From: G963665185 sp963665185
GTDB taxonomy: Bacteria; Desulfobacterota; Desulfovibrionia; Desulfovibrionales; Desulfovibrionaceae
Reading direction: 5' to 3'
Length of the DNA: 64,000 bases
Assembly (NCBI GenBank): GCA_963665185.2
Contig: CAXXPO010000021.1
Location: 186,001-250,000, forward strand
This document shows positions 34,811 through 43,582 of this stretch, one piece after another. Positions within the stretch are counted from its first letter, which is position 1, and each line of letters opens with the position of its first letter. The position numbers and the translations under genes were made by a program. Below the pieces are notes generated by a model, which ran no database searches, had not been told where the DNA came from, and saw only the letters and a list, made by a program, of their open reading frames with translations.

Positions 34811-36154
34811 CTAAAGACTTTTTGGGTGGGCCACCGCATCTGTGGCGGTTTCGGCTGTCTGCGTACTGGACATGGAATCCAGTTCGGCAAGGTACTGCTG
34901 GATTCTGTTCTTGAATTCGGGCATACGCTCCGCGGATATGGAGCGGGCAGAGGGGGTGCGGACCTGCATGGGGTTGACGTACTGCCCGTTTTTTTTCATG
35001 CGGAAGTCCAGGTGCGGTCCTGTGGAAGTGCCGGAGCTGCCCACGTAGCCGATAACTTGGCCCTGGCGGACTTTGGAACCGATTTTCAGTCCTTTGGCAT
35101 AGCTGCGCAGGTGAAGATAATAGGTTTCGTACATGCCCCCGTGGCGGACCTTGATCATGCGGCCGGCCGCGCCTTTCCAGCCTGCGTGGGTGATGGTCCC
35201 GTCGCCCACTGCCCAGACGGGTGTGCCCATGGCTGCGGCGTAGTCGATGCCCTGGTGCGGTTTGTATACCTTGTGCACCGGGTGAAGCCTGCGCAGGGTG
35301 TATTTTGATGAGATGCGGCGGAAATTGAGCGGTGCCTTGAGAAAGGCTTTTCGCAGTGATTTGCCGTTTTCATCGTAGTGAAAGGGTTGGCCTTCGGCGT
35401 CTTTAAAGAGGAATCCGTAATAGGTTTGTCCCTGGTTGATGAATTCTGCCGCCATGATGTGGCCGTAGCCCTTGAAATTGCCTTCACGATAGCGTTTTTC
35501 CACCAACACGCGAAAGTGGTCGCCTTCGCGGATGTCGCGAAGAAAGTCGATGTCCCAGGCAAACATGTCGGCCAGGCGATAGGCCAGGGCGTCGTGTTCT
35601 CCTGTGCGCGTGACAGCTGCGAACAGGTTGCTTTGGATGGTCCCTTCGACAATGGTTGGTTTTGTTTCGTATTCGATGGGGATGCAGGTGGAGGTGAATA
35701 TGTCGCCCTGCTTGGTGACGACGAGTTGCTCATCCTGGTTTATCTCATAGACGAATTTTTGGAATGCCCCGTCTTTCTTCGTGAGGGAGTAGGGGTGTCC
35801 CACTGCGATTTTTTGTAATGGGAAGACATCTTTGCAAATGGCCACCATGGAAAGAATTTCCTGTGGTTGCAATATGCCTCCGAGCAGACGACTGATGGTG
35901 TCGCCAGTTTGAATGATATCTTTTTGCGTCGTGTATTGTATTGGGGGAAGGGAAGGTGGAGGTGCTTTTTGGGGTTGTGCAGGAGTTTTTTCAGGGGCTT
36001 TTGAAATTTGTGGTATTTCCACTGCGGGTTTGGATTTGAGAAAAAAATACCCGAAGAACATGGCCAGAGAAAAGAAGACGAGGAGGATGGCCGGAGAAAA
36101 AAGACGTTTACTCTTCGCCTTGCTTACGGACTGATTGTATTGATTGTATTTCAT
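34811..36154 (-). CDS. M23-family murein endopeptidase (MepM-like)
   Basis: Inner-membrane-anchored peptidoglycan hydrolase, 447 residues. One membrane helix near residues 19-40 (LFSPAILLVFFSLAMFFGYFFL), a proline-rich linker, a LysM/OapA-like segment (KDIIQTGDTISRLLGG), a central domain shared with MepM/YebA and the LytM catalytic domain near 315-410 with zinc ligands in HQGIDYA (H and D), HLRSY and HLDFRM. The motif set is intact, so it is probably active on cross-bridges. The start is unclear: 36154 gives MKYNQYN; in-frame ATGs at 36202 and 36229 lie upstream, none with a strong ribosome site. Confidence 0.9.
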   Translation of the reverse strand: MKYNQYNQSVSKAKSKRLFSPAILLVFFSLAMFFGYFFLKSKPAVEIPQISKAPEKTPAQPQKAPPPSLPPIQYTTQKDIIQTGDTISRLLGGILQPQEILSMVAICKDVFPLQKIAVGHPYSLTKKDGAFQKFVYEINQDEQLVVTKQGDIFTSTCIPIEYETKPTIVEGTIQSNLFAAVTRTGEHDALAYRLADMFAWDIDFLRDIREGDHFRVLVEKRYREGNFKGYGHIMAAEFINQGQTYYGFLFKDAEGQPFHYDENGKSLRKAFLKAPLNFRRISSKYTLRRLHPVHKVYKPHQGIDYAAAMGTPVWAVGDGTITHAGWKGAAGRMIKVRHGGMYETYYLHLRSYAKGLKIGSKVRQGQVIGYVGSSGTSTGPHLDFRMKKNGQYVNPMQVRTPSARSISAERMPEFKNRIQQYLAELDSMSSTQTAETATDAVAHPKSL

Positions 36155-36330
36155 AAGTTCCGCACGAGTTGTCGCAGCCTCTTTTGCGTTTAAATATACC
36201 ATCCACACAATTCCATAGGAAAATTCCATAAAGACAGTCTATTGTCCAGTGTTTTTGCAATGCTTCTTCATGTTCTGTTTTTGGATAAAATTTGTTGGGG
36301 ATTTTCCCTAAAGTTTTTTTGGGCCTCCGA

Positions 36331-36358
36331 TAAAGAACGGGGATACCGGCGCCGATAA
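36331..36358 (+). promoter_or_regulatory. Sigma-28 (FliA) promoter of flagellin
   Basis: TAAAGAAC (-35) and a perfect GCCGATAA (-10) with 12 bases between. The leader to the ATG at 36444 is about 80 bases and carries AAGGAGG. A second, poorer copy (TAAAGTTT then TCCGATAA) lies just upstream at 36309-36333. Confidence 0.8.
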
Positions 36359-36443
36359 GAATTCTAACGGTGGTTTAACGGTGTAGGCAATCGTCCCCCG
36401 GTCGGCAAGGACGCCGACGTTTGTTTTCAAGGAGGAAAATCTC

Positions 36444-37319
36444 ATGTCTATGGTCATCAATCACAACCTGATGGCAATGAACGCTTCCCGCAACCTGAAC
36501 ACTGCGTTCAGCGCTTTGGGAACGTCAACTCGTCGTTTGTCTTCCGGCCTGCGTATCACCACGGCGGCTGACGATGCCGCCGGTTTGGCGATTCGCGAAC
36601 TCATGCGGGCGGACATCACGTCCATCAATCAGGGCGTTCGCAACGCCAACGACGCTATTTCCATGATCCAGACCGCGGATGGCGCGCTCGGCGTCATCGA
36701 TGAAAAGCTCATCCGCATGAAGGAACTGGCCGAACAGGCTTCGACCGGTACCTACAACTCGACCCAGAGAGGAATCATCGATTCCGAATACCAGGCCATG
36801 GCTTCGGAAATCACCCGTATCGCCAACGCAACGGACTTCAACGGTATCTATCTGCTCAACGGTAACCTTTCCGGTACGCACAGCGGTGCCGGCCTGGTCT
36901 CCACAGGTGAGCTCAAGGTCCACTTTGGCGCGGGAAACGATTCGGCAGAAGATTACTACCATGTGGAAATCGGCAACTCCACGGCTTCCGCCCTGGGGGT
37001 TGGCATGGCTGCCGGCAATTCCATCTCCACCCAGGAACTTGCCCAGCAGTCCCTGGACAAGATCAACAGCGCCATTGTTTCCAAGGATAAGATTCGGGCG
37101 AACCTCGGTGCCTTGCAGAACCGCCTGGAAAACACGGTCACCAACCTGCAAATTCAGGCCGAAAACCTGCAAGCAGCCGAATCCCGTATCTCCGATGTGG
37201 ACGTTTCGACTGAAATGACCGAGTTTGTGCGTAACCAGATCCTGAGTCAATCCGCCACCGCCATGCTGTCCCAGGCCAACAGCCTGCCCAGAATGGCCAT
37301 GCAGCTCATCGGTGGTTAG
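36444..37319 (+). CDS. fliC: Flagellin
   Basis: Flagellar filament protein of 291 residues. The N-terminal D0/D1 helix (INHNLMAMNASRNLNTAFSALGTSTRRLSSGLRIT) and C-terminal helix (AESRISDVDVSTEMTEFVRNQILSQSATAMLSQANSLPRMAMQLI) are canonical; the middle (about 125-190) is short, giving the compact flagellin common in Desulfovibrio. AAGGAGG precedes the ATG and a sigma-28 promoter lies upstream. The protein is secreted unmodified by the flagellar type III system. A terminator follows 100 bp downstream, so it is monocistronic; no chaperone or cap gene is next to it. Confidence 0.97.
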   Translation: MSMVINHNLMAMNASRNLNTAFSALGTSTRRLSSGLRITTAADDAAGLAIRELMRADITSINQGVRNANDAISMIQTADGALGVIDEKLIRMKELAEQASTGTYNSTQRGIIDSEYQAMASEITRIANATDFNGIYLLNGNLSGTHSGAGLVSTGELKVHFGAGNDSAEDYYHVEIGNSTASALGVGMAAGNSISTQELAQQSLDKINSAIVSKDKIRANLGALQNRLENTVTNLQIQAENLQAAESRISDVDVSTEMTEFVRNQILSQSATAMLSQANSLPRMAMQLIGG

Positions 37320-37421
37320 CATCACTTGGTGCAAAGCGGTTACCTTATGAAGTAGGTGGATCGCATTTCGCGGTCCCTTATTCCACGGAGGAGACGCTGC
37401 GCCCGTTACACCGTTACCTGA

Positions 37422-37452
37422 AAAGGCCGGGGAAAAATCCCCGGCCTTTTTT
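37422..37452. terminator. Terminator after flagellin, probably bidirectional
   Basis: AAAGGCCGGGG and CCCCGGCCTTT with a six-base loop and T-run on the plus side; the minus side reads CCTTTTC, serving the convergent hypothetical gene. Confidence 0.88.
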
Positions 37453-37482
37453 ACGTCGGTAAGCCTTGCGCGCGAAAGATAA

Positions 37483-37905
37483 TCAGGACTCCGGATGCTC
37501 GCCCGGCTCATTCGGGTCGCCGTCCGCCCTGGGCGGAGGGGTGTCCAGGATGTCCAGTTCCGCCTTCTGAGCTCCCGGACGGACGTAGAGGATATGGTCG
37601 ATGGACGCCGGTTGCACGGTTATCGGAAGGTTGGTCGCGTACATGCCGTTGTCTTCGGCAACCAGGGATACTTGCCAGTGTTGGGCCCGCGAACCAAAAG
37701 GCATCCATTCATGGCGCTTTCCGGGGTACACAAAAAATTGAGCCAACGGGCGAATGGCTTCCTCGCTACGCACCGTGCAGACCACAAGGCGTCCAGTTTC
37801 ATTGACAATGGTCAACGCATGGGCAGTCCTCGGGGCGAAGCACCACACACATAAAACCGCCAACAGCAGGGCTCGTGCTGTTGGCTTTCGCGATATGTGA
37901 AACAT
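37483..37905 (-). CDS. Hypothetical exported protein
   Basis: 140 residues; start at 37905 behind AAGGAG. Signal peptide (TARALLLAVLCVWCFAPRTAHA) with an AHA cleavage site. The mature part (LTIVNETGRLVVCTVRSEEAIRPL ... VYPGKRHEWMPFG) resembles small immunoglobulin-like periplasmic folds, and the tail is proline/acid rich. I do not recognise a family. It converges on flagellin; no operon partner. Confidence 0.7.
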   Translation of the reverse strand: MFHISRKPTARALLLAVLCVWCFAPRTAHALTIVNETGRLVVCTVRSEEAIRPLAQFFVYPGKRHEWMPFGSRAQHWQVSLVAEDNGMYATNLPITVQPASIDHILYVRPGAQKAELDILDTPPPRADGDPNEPGEHPES

Positions 37906-38003
37906 TTCCGAAAGCTCCTTCTTTTTGGCCACTTCAATCTAGTCTTGCGGAAGGAGGACTGCAAATGATTTTTTGAACTCGTGGCTGCCGTGGATTTTCG
38001 GGC

Positions 38004-38882
38004 TCAACTACCGCGCTGGCTGATGAAAACGCCGATCAATACAAGGCCTGAGGCTGCATACTGGGATGGATTCAGTTTTTCCCCGAGCAAAACCCATCCG
38101 CAAATCACGGCCACCACCGGGATGAGGTTGATGAAAACGGAGGCCTGGCTGGCAGGGATGCATGACGTTCCGAAATTATAGAGCCAATATCCGCCTATGG
38201 TCACCACGGCTCCCAGATAAAGTACCGTAAGGATTGGTACCCAGACCAGGTCCTGCGGGAAATGCACCTGGGGCAACATCAGCAGCGGCAGAAAGAAGAC
38301 GGCTCCGGACACAGCCTGTGTGGCCGTAATGAACAAGGCATTGTACCGGCTGCTCAGATATTTCATGATGACCATGTAGCCGCTGGCGCATGCCATTGCC
38401 AGGAATTCCAGCATGTTTCCCATCAGCGGGCGGGGGGCGTGCTCATCGGCCTGGGCTGCAAGGGACAGCCAGATAACGCCGATGATGCAGAATGCGAATC
38501 CGGAAAATGTGCGCATTCCCACGCGTTCCTTCAGGAAAATCCAGGCTCCCAATGTCACCATGAGAGGCAGTGTGGCCGTCACCATGCCTGCCTGCGAGGC
38601 GGATGTGTTCTGCAGTGCATACGCTTCGAAGATGAAATAGAGAAAGGGTTCAAAGAGGGCCATGGCCAGGAGCCATTTCCAGTCTCCCGGACGGTATTTC
38701 ACGTTACGGAATTTTTTATAGAAACATGCCAGGATAACGGTTGCGATGATCATGCGGCCCCATACGACGATAAATGGGTGCATGGCAGTGACGGCCACCT
38801 TCATGAAGACGAAGGAGCTTCCCCACAAAACAACGGCCCCCAAAAGAGCCAATGTAGCAGCCAGGCGATTGGAGTTCTGCAC
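38004..38882 (-). CDS. DMT-superfamily (EamA) transporter
   Basis: Inner-membrane transporter of 292 residues with ten predicted helices in two EamA repeats. Repeat 1 starts LAATLALLGAVVLWGSSFVFMKVAV (WGSSF is typical) and ends in LKERVGMRTFSGFAFCIIGV; repeat 2 starts LEFLAMACASGYMVIMKYLSS and ends in LGEKLNPSQYAASGLVLIGVFIS, both with the conserved E-x(n)-G signature. Members export amino acids, metabolites or drugs; the substrate cannot be told. Monocistronic by context, between convergent/unrelated genes. Confidence 0.9.
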   Translation of the reverse strand: MQNSNRLAATLALLGAVVLWGSSFVFMKVAVTAMHPFIVVWGRMIIATVILACFYKKFRNVKYRPGDWKWLLAMALFEPFLYFIFEAYALQNTSASQAGMVTATLPLMVTLGAWIFLKERVGMRTFSGFAFCIIGVIWLSLAAQADEHAPRPLMGNMLEFLAMACASGYMVIMKYLSSRYNALFITATQAVSGAVFFLPLLMLPQVHFPQDLVWVPILTVLYLGAVVTIGGYWLYNFGTSCIPASQASVFINLIPVVAVICGWVLLGEKLNPSQYAASGLVLIGVFISQRGS

Positions 38883-39079
38883 TTTGTATCCCTGTCGAAG
38901 GAATTTTTTTTGAAGAGTTGCTTTTTACGTTCCGCTGCGAAGGCAGGGTGGGCATGCGTCGCTCGGCTTTTGGGGTGGGCATTGCGACGCGCCGATACAT
39001 GTTGGAAAAATGCAACCGGATGGAAAAGGAAGAATATGGTCGGGCATTCTTCTTTTGTGCTTACAGCCAGTTCATTTAT

Positions 39080-39943
39080 TTATTTTTCGGGCTGCATCAT
39101 AAATACCGAGCTTCCCAGAGGACGGTCCAACTGGTCGCAAACCACGGAACACTTTGCTTTGAAAGCGAAAAAGATGGATCGTCGGGCCTGGTCGTGCAGG
39201 GCTTCGAAGTTTCCCTGGCCTTTGCTGAGCACCACATCGGCATTGAAATAGGAATCCAGAAATTCGGGCGTTCCCTGAGACAGAATGGTTCCGGGCGCCG
39301 TGCTGCCGGAAGGGATGACCTGACAGATGTTGTCCATGCCCACCATGCGGGCGTCGTCCAGAGTTGCGTCGTTGAGGATGGGGGTGCTGCGCACGGCGTA
39401 GGTTGTGTTTACTCCTCGTTCGGAGAGTAATTGCACAAGGAGAGTGTCCAGGCCGATTTCCCCGGCATTGTCTCCCAGGATCAGCAGGTTCGCGCCGGAG
39501 TGCAACCGGGCAGTGAAGCGCTCCACCGTGCCATTGAGAAATCCCGTGTCCTGCTCGTTGTCCAGTGCATGTTCCCAATCAAAGGACTCAGGGGGGCCGT
39601 GGTCAATGTAATTGCCGATGATGGAGACGTTCAATGCCGTATGCAGTGGGTTGTCGTCCTTCATGACGCGGGAGCGCAGGTCGGGGAGAATATCCATGAC
39701 CCGTTGGTTGGCATCCCACTTGGCCTGTGCAAACGGGTCGGCAATTTCAAGGATTTCAGCTGCCATGGGATAAAGATGGGAGGCCCATTGCGGCGGGGTT
39801 TGGCTCATGTCCAGGTTGGACAGTTCCGCGCTCCAGGCACGGAGAAGTTGTTCGTGTTTTTCCGGCTGGTCCGGGGCCACGGCGCGGGCGGTCTTCAAGC
39901 CCTGGCGAAGGAAGCAGATAAGGCAGTCAAGTTGGGGGCGCAT
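39080..39943 (-). CDS. DUF89 (ARMT1-like) metal-dependent phosphatase
   Basis: Damage-control phosphatase candidate of 287 residues. I start at 39943 (MRPQLDCLICFLRQ) because the family's CxxCFLRQ motif lies next to the N-terminus; an ATG at 39964 would add seven residues. Catalytic-core motifs are present: LLILGDNAGEIGLDTLLV (the DNAGE metal site), AVRSTPILNDATLDDARMVGM and VVLSKGQGNFEAL. Family members remove phosphate from damaged or toxic sugar phosphates with Mn/Ni/Co. The four N-terminal cysteine positions reduce to CLIC here, characteristic of the archaeal/bacterial AF1104-like subgroup. Confidence 0.9.
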   Translation of the reverse strand: MRPQLDCLICFLRQGLKTARAVAPDQPEKHEQLLRAWSAELSNLDMSQTPPQWASHLYPMAAEILEIADPFAQAKWDANQRVMDILPDLRSRVMKDDNPLHTALNVSIIGNYIDHGPPESFDWEHALDNEQDTGFLNGTVERFTARLHSGANLLILGDNAGEIGLDTLLVQLLSERGVNTTYAVRSTPILNDATLDDARMVGMDNICQVIPSGSTAPGTILSQGTPEFLDSYFNADVVLSKGQGNFEALHDQARRSIFFAFKAKCSVVCDQLDRPLGSSVFMMQPEK

Positions 39944-40021
39944 GGTGTTTTCTGTTTTCTCCATATCAATATAAAGGCAGCTGCATACGCCAAATCATTT
40001 CAAAAGACCAGATATGGAAAG

Positions 40022-40057
40022 CTCCCGAACATCTTTCGCTGGGCAGACGTTCGGGAG
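40022..40057 (-). terminator. Hairpin after the HD-domain gene
   Basis: CTCCCGAAC and GTTCGGGAG form a 9-bp stem with an 18-base loop, 60 bp past the stop; the minus side then reads CTTTCC, a weak U-run. Confidence 0.45.
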
Positions 40058-40116
40058 TCTGGGGGCGGAAAAGGAGTCTTTTTCAGCTTTGGAGATTGAG
40101 GAATACGCTCTCTCGG

Positions 40117-41241
40117 CTATGCCGTTACAATGGATTTTACTGTTTTTGTCAGGCCGGACAGGCCCTGGGTGCTGTATACGTTGTACAGCATCATGATGGA
40201 TGCCTGCGAAAAAACATAATTTCGCAGTTGGTTGAACTTTCTGCCCTTGGCGTCACTGGGGGAAAGCCTGTATTCCACGGTGGCGATTTTTTCCATTTCC
40301 GGGATGAGCCATTGGGCCGCGGGAACCGTAAGAACCCAATCGTGGTCTGCCAGATGGGTGACAAACCCTTCCATGCGCCGAGGCAGGGGGAGGGTGGCTC
40401 CCTTTGTGGAAAGCATGCCCTGCTTTACGGGGGAAACACCTGCAATCACGCAGGCGGCTTTGATCCAGCCCACCACCTGTTCTTCATCCTTGGGCGTGCG
40501 GGGATGGTTGTGGGCACACGCCTGGGCCACGCACAGTTCGGCGGGCAGGCCGCGTTTGATTGATTCGGCCACGCTCAGCACATGATGCGCCCCGGTCCCA
40601 GCCAGAGTCTGTTCCGGCAGGGATGCGCCGTTTGCCTGCCACTGGAACACCCAGGGCTTGTGCAGGTCGTGCAGGAGCTGGGAGGCAATCACGGTGTCCC
40701 TATCCAGGTCGAACGAATAAATGTCGCGATATCCGTCGAAAAGTGTCTGCGCGACCATGACGTTGAGCGCCGTGTGGGTGACAAGTCCGCCGGGATATGA
40801 ATGGTGGCTGCCGTACCCGCTGCCGGGAGCGGATTGAAAAGGTTGCGGACTTTGGCTGGCATCCTGGAGAGGGGGCAGAAAGTCGGCTTCGGATACTCCG
40901 CTCAGCAGTCCGCGGGCTCCGAGCTCGGTGAAAATTTCCTTGCGTTCGGCAGTTCCCATGTTTTGGGCTATTGTGGGGGCGGGGTTGTTCAATATGTCCT
41001 GCACTGCCGAACGGATATTGGAATCCATGATTTCAGCGGCTTGATTTTTCAATGATTTTAAGGCGTTTTGAACTTTATGCGAAGCGTCCGCCATTTGGAC
41101 TGGGGACATGGCCTGACACTCCTCGAAACTGATTGTTTTCGTGGAGGATTTGGCCTGGCTGGGCAGCATTCCGACTGTCAGCGCGGCAAAAGAAGCTGCT
41201 GCGCCGAGCCGCAGAATGTCTCTTCGATCGAACGAGTTCAT
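40117..41241 (-). CDS. Tat-exported HD-domain protein
   Basis: 374 residues; start at 41241 behind GGAGAAAC. The N-terminus has a twin-arginine signal (DRRDILRLGAAASFAALTVGMLPSQA). The middle carries an HD phosphohydrolase pattern: PGGLVTHTALNVM (first His), ASQLLHDLHKPW (the HD pair), TGAHHVLSVAESIKRGLP and AQACAHNHP (further His), and later LADHDW. HD enzymes normally act on nucleotides in the cytoplasm; folding with metal before Tat export would fit a metal-loaded enzyme that works in the periplasm. Substrate unknown. A helical segment (residues 45-110) precedes the HD core. Confidence 0.75.
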   Translation of the reverse strand: MNSFDRRDILRLGAAASFAALTVGMLPSQAKSSTKTISFEECQAMSPVQMADASHKVQNALKSLKNQAAEIMDSNIRSAVQDILNNPAPTIAQNMGTAERKEIFTELGARGLLSGVSEADFLPPLQDASQSPQPFQSAPGSGYGSHHSYPGGLVTHTALNVMVAQTLFDGYRDIYSFDLDRDTVIASQLLHDLHKPWVFQWQANGASLPEQTLAGTGAHHVLSVAESIKRGLPAELCVAQACAHNHPRTPKDEEQVVGWIKAACVIAGVSPVKQGMLSTKGATLPLPRRMEGFVTHLADHDWVLTVPAAQWLIPEMEKIATVEYRLSPSDAKGRKFNQLRNYVFSQASIMMLYNVYSTQGLSGLTKTVKSIVTA

Positions 41242-41372
41242 GAATATGTTTCTCCGGTGGAGGGTGAGCGGGTGAAAATACCTTGAACGCCACCGATACC
41301 TATCCTGTGCTGAACTCTTCAATGTTGAGAGATGGTTACGTTTTTTGGGAAATGTGATGTCTTTTTGCCGCG

Positions 41373-42056
41373 TTATTTTTCCCGAGGGTAAAGGACAAAC
41401 AGGGAGCGCATGGCCATCCCCTTGTTAGGGGAGCAGAGCGGGGCCTGCCAGTTGTCCATGAATTTCTTCTGAGGGATCTGGTATATGCCTTTTGTTGGGT
41501 CGTGCAGTAAAAAAGCGGATGGCGAATATCCGGCGACGACCAAGCTGGCGTAGGTGTCCGGCTTTTCGCTGTGGAAGCTACGGACATTCGCTATGGGGGC
41601 GATGCCCTGGTCCAGAAGGCTTTTTATGGTTTCCAGGTTGGCGTTTTCCATGAATTCCATGTGGGAAAAACCGTACGATCGGGCTGCCCGTTCCAATCCG
41701 GCCATATCGTTGCCGCACTCCCTGAGTACCTGTTTGAATGTGGTCCCAGACCGCTTCCAGACCTCTTTTTTGTCGTAGGGGAGCACGTCGTAATACCCCA
41801 TGACCATGGCCAGACTTGTGGGACCTGAGGAGTAATTGTCTTTTTGCAGGATAAGCGGAACCTTGAGGGTCATGGCCTTGTGGGCTGCCGGTGCATTTGT
41901 GACGAATTCGGGGAGCGTTACAGGGCGCTGCACGGGCGCGCTGTCCCTTTGAAATGCCGCAGGGGGGGATTTTTTCTCGGCGCACCCAGGCAGGCAAAGG
42001 GCCAGGGAGATGGCTGAAGCGATCCAGATGATCCGGGCTGGACAGAGGGAAGGCAT
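41373..42056 (-). CDS. C39-peptidase-like lipoprotein without the catalytic cysteine
   Basis: 227 residues; start at 42056 behind AAAGGAG. Lipoprotein signal with lipobox LPGC (ISLALCLPGCAEKK). The fold is papain-like C39: KVPLILQKDNYSSGPTSLAMVMGYY, where family enzymes have CGP; here the cysteine is replaced by serine. The histidine side looks like HSEKPDTYASLVVAGYSPSAFLLHDPTKGIYQIPQKKF, which keeps the family's HDP but lacks the usual HxVV. So it is probably a non-catalytic binding version. It follows the TonB-like/hydrolase gene by 38 bp in the same direction, so both may work together in the envelope. Confidence 0.75.
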   Translation of the reverse strand: MPSLCPARIIWIASAISLALCLPGCAEKKSPPAAFQRDSAPVQRPVTLPEFVTNAPAAHKAMTLKVPLILQKDNYSSGPTSLAMVMGYYDVLPYDKKEVWKRSGTTFKQVLRECGNDMAGLERAARSYGFSHMEFMENANLETIKSLLDQGIAPIANVRSFHSEKPDTYASLVVAGYSPSAFLLHDPTKGIYQIPQKKFMDNWQAPLCSPNKGMAMRSLFVLYPREK

Positions 42057-42094
42057 TTTTCTGCTCCTTTGAAAGTTTTGGGACAGCCCGTGCC

Positions 42095-43582
42095 TCATTT
42101 GCCCCCCACGCTTTGAAGCCAGCCGGAGACCGCTCCGGCCAGGGCCGGGGCAAGTCTGTCCCAGTTCGGCTGCCGTGACGTCTGGCCGGTATTGTCCGTG
42201 GCGTTGGCACAGCCATATTCCACGGCAATGAACTCGGTTCGCGGACGATCATTCAACGCATCATGAATTTTCGGCATAATGTTTCTGGCCGCGATGACCA
42301 GCGCAGGTTGTCCGAATCCCCGCGGGTTTTGGAGATTTGCCGGAAACTTGGAATCCAGTGGCGGGAGCAGGGTAACCACGCAACCGGGTATCTTCGAATT
42401 TTGGGCGCAGGCCAGGCAGGCTGGCAGGCAGCCTGCCTGCGCACCCCACACGAACACTCGTTCCGGGGAGATTCCTGCATTTTGAGATAAAAATTCGTGA
42501 GCCGCCAGCACGTCGGACGCCAGCTGTTCGGTGGTGGCCGTGGCGTGGTCGCCGCTGGATTCGCCGCAGCCTCGGGCCTCGAAAGACAGGAAGGCGTAGC
42601 CGTGGACCGCCATGATCCGGGCCAGGCCGGTGGCCATGTTTTCCGGTTTGCAGTCTCCGTTGCTTACCCAGACGACGCCCGGCTGGGGAACTTCGGTCTG
42701 CGGCCGGGTCAGCCTGGCGGAAATGATGTTGTCGCCATTGAAGAAAACGACATCCGTTTCATCCAGTTTGACCTTGTCGGCCATGATGGCCGGGCTGTTT
42801 TCCGGGATCCACATCAGGCGGCTGGTCCAGTTGACCAGTGGATTCTGGTCCATGTCGTCCTTGACCGGCATGAAGAGGACCACGCCCAGAACCGGGGTGT
42901 CGTGCCGTGCGTCCGGGCCGTATGTGTAATGCAAGGCCTCCTTGCGCTTGAGGTGGTGCAGCCTGCCCGACCTGGAATCAAGCAGAATCAGGTCGCCCGG
43001 ATTGTCCGGGTTGGCCAGGATGCTGAGGAAGCGTCCCGGTTCCACGGTATAATGCCCCACAAAATCGTTTCGTCCGTAGTCCGGGGATATCAGGCTGCGC
43101 CAGGTCAGATGATGCTTTGCCGTTATCTTTTGGATAACGGTTCTCTCTTTCTTGGGGATGGTGTCGAGCGACTGAATTTGGGTTGGTGCCAGATCCTGAT
43201 AAACACGGTTTTTCTTTTTTGATGGAGCCGGAGAGGATTGCGTTTCTTTCGATGCAGGCGGTGCTGGCGTATGTTTTTTGGACGGCCGGCGGCGCGTGGG
43301 GTCTTCCGGTATGGCGGCCGGCTCGGGTAGGGAAGGAGAAACAGTTTGCAACTGGGCTGGGATTGTTTGCGGCGCGACAGTTTCCGGTTCCGGCAGGAGG
43401 ACCAGTTCACATATGAGCGGGATGTTGGGCACCGGGAGAGGGGCGTTGCGCACTGTGCGGAGGACAATGACCACCATTGCGGCATGCACCGAAAGGGAAA
43501 AGACCAGGCAGAACACCAGGGCGATTGGTGAGAGTCTGCGGTGCCCGAGAGGGAACGGGATATCTGGCGGAACATGTATCAT
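42095..43582 (-). CDS. TonB-like N-terminus fused to a periplasmic alpha/beta-hydrolase-fold domain
   Basis: 495 residues. The start MIHVPPDIPFPLGHRR is followed by one membrane helix (ALVFCLVFSLSVHAAMVVIVL, residues 21-41), then a Pro/Lys-rich stretch (about 60-130: TIPAQLQ ... RRPSKKHTPAPPASKE), the layout of TonB and periplasm-spanning proteins. Residues 160-495 form an alpha/beta-hydrolase fold (GVVWVSNGDCKPENMATGLARIMAVHGYAFLSFEARGCGESSGD). At the nucleophile elbow it reads WGAQAG instead of GxSxG, so the catalytic serine is absent. It looks like an inactive, membrane-tethered hydrolase domain exposed to the periplasm. I do not know a named family for the fusion. Confidence 0.75.
   Translation of the reverse strand: MIHVPPDIPFPLGHRRLSPIALVFCLVFSLSVHAAMVVIVLRTVRNAPLPVPNIPLICELVLLPEPETVAPQTIPAQLQTVSPSLPEPAAIPEDPTRRRPSKKHTPAPPASKETQSSPAPSKKKNRVYQDLAPTQIQSLDTIPKKERTVIQKITAKHHLTWRSLISPDYGRNDFVGHYTVEPGRFLSILANPDNPGDLILLDSRSGRLHHLKRKEALHYTYGPDARHDTPVLGVVLFMPVKDDMDQNPLVNWTSRLMWIPENSPAIMADKVKLDETDVVFFNGDNIISARLTRPQTEVPQPGVVWVSNGDCKPENMATGLARIMAVHGYAFLSFEARGCGESSGDHATATTEQLASDVLAAHEFLSQNAGISPERVFVWGAQAGCLPACLACAQNSKIPGCVVTLLPPLDSKFPANLQNPRGFGQPALVIAARNIMPKIHDALNDRPRTEFIAVEYGCANATDNTGQTSRQPNWDRLAPALAGAVSGWLQSVGGK

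Noticed and set aside
34627..34890. An 87-residue minus-strand frame overlapping the M23 gene end
   Set aside because: It runs across the terminator and overlaps the peptidase stop; no ribosome site.
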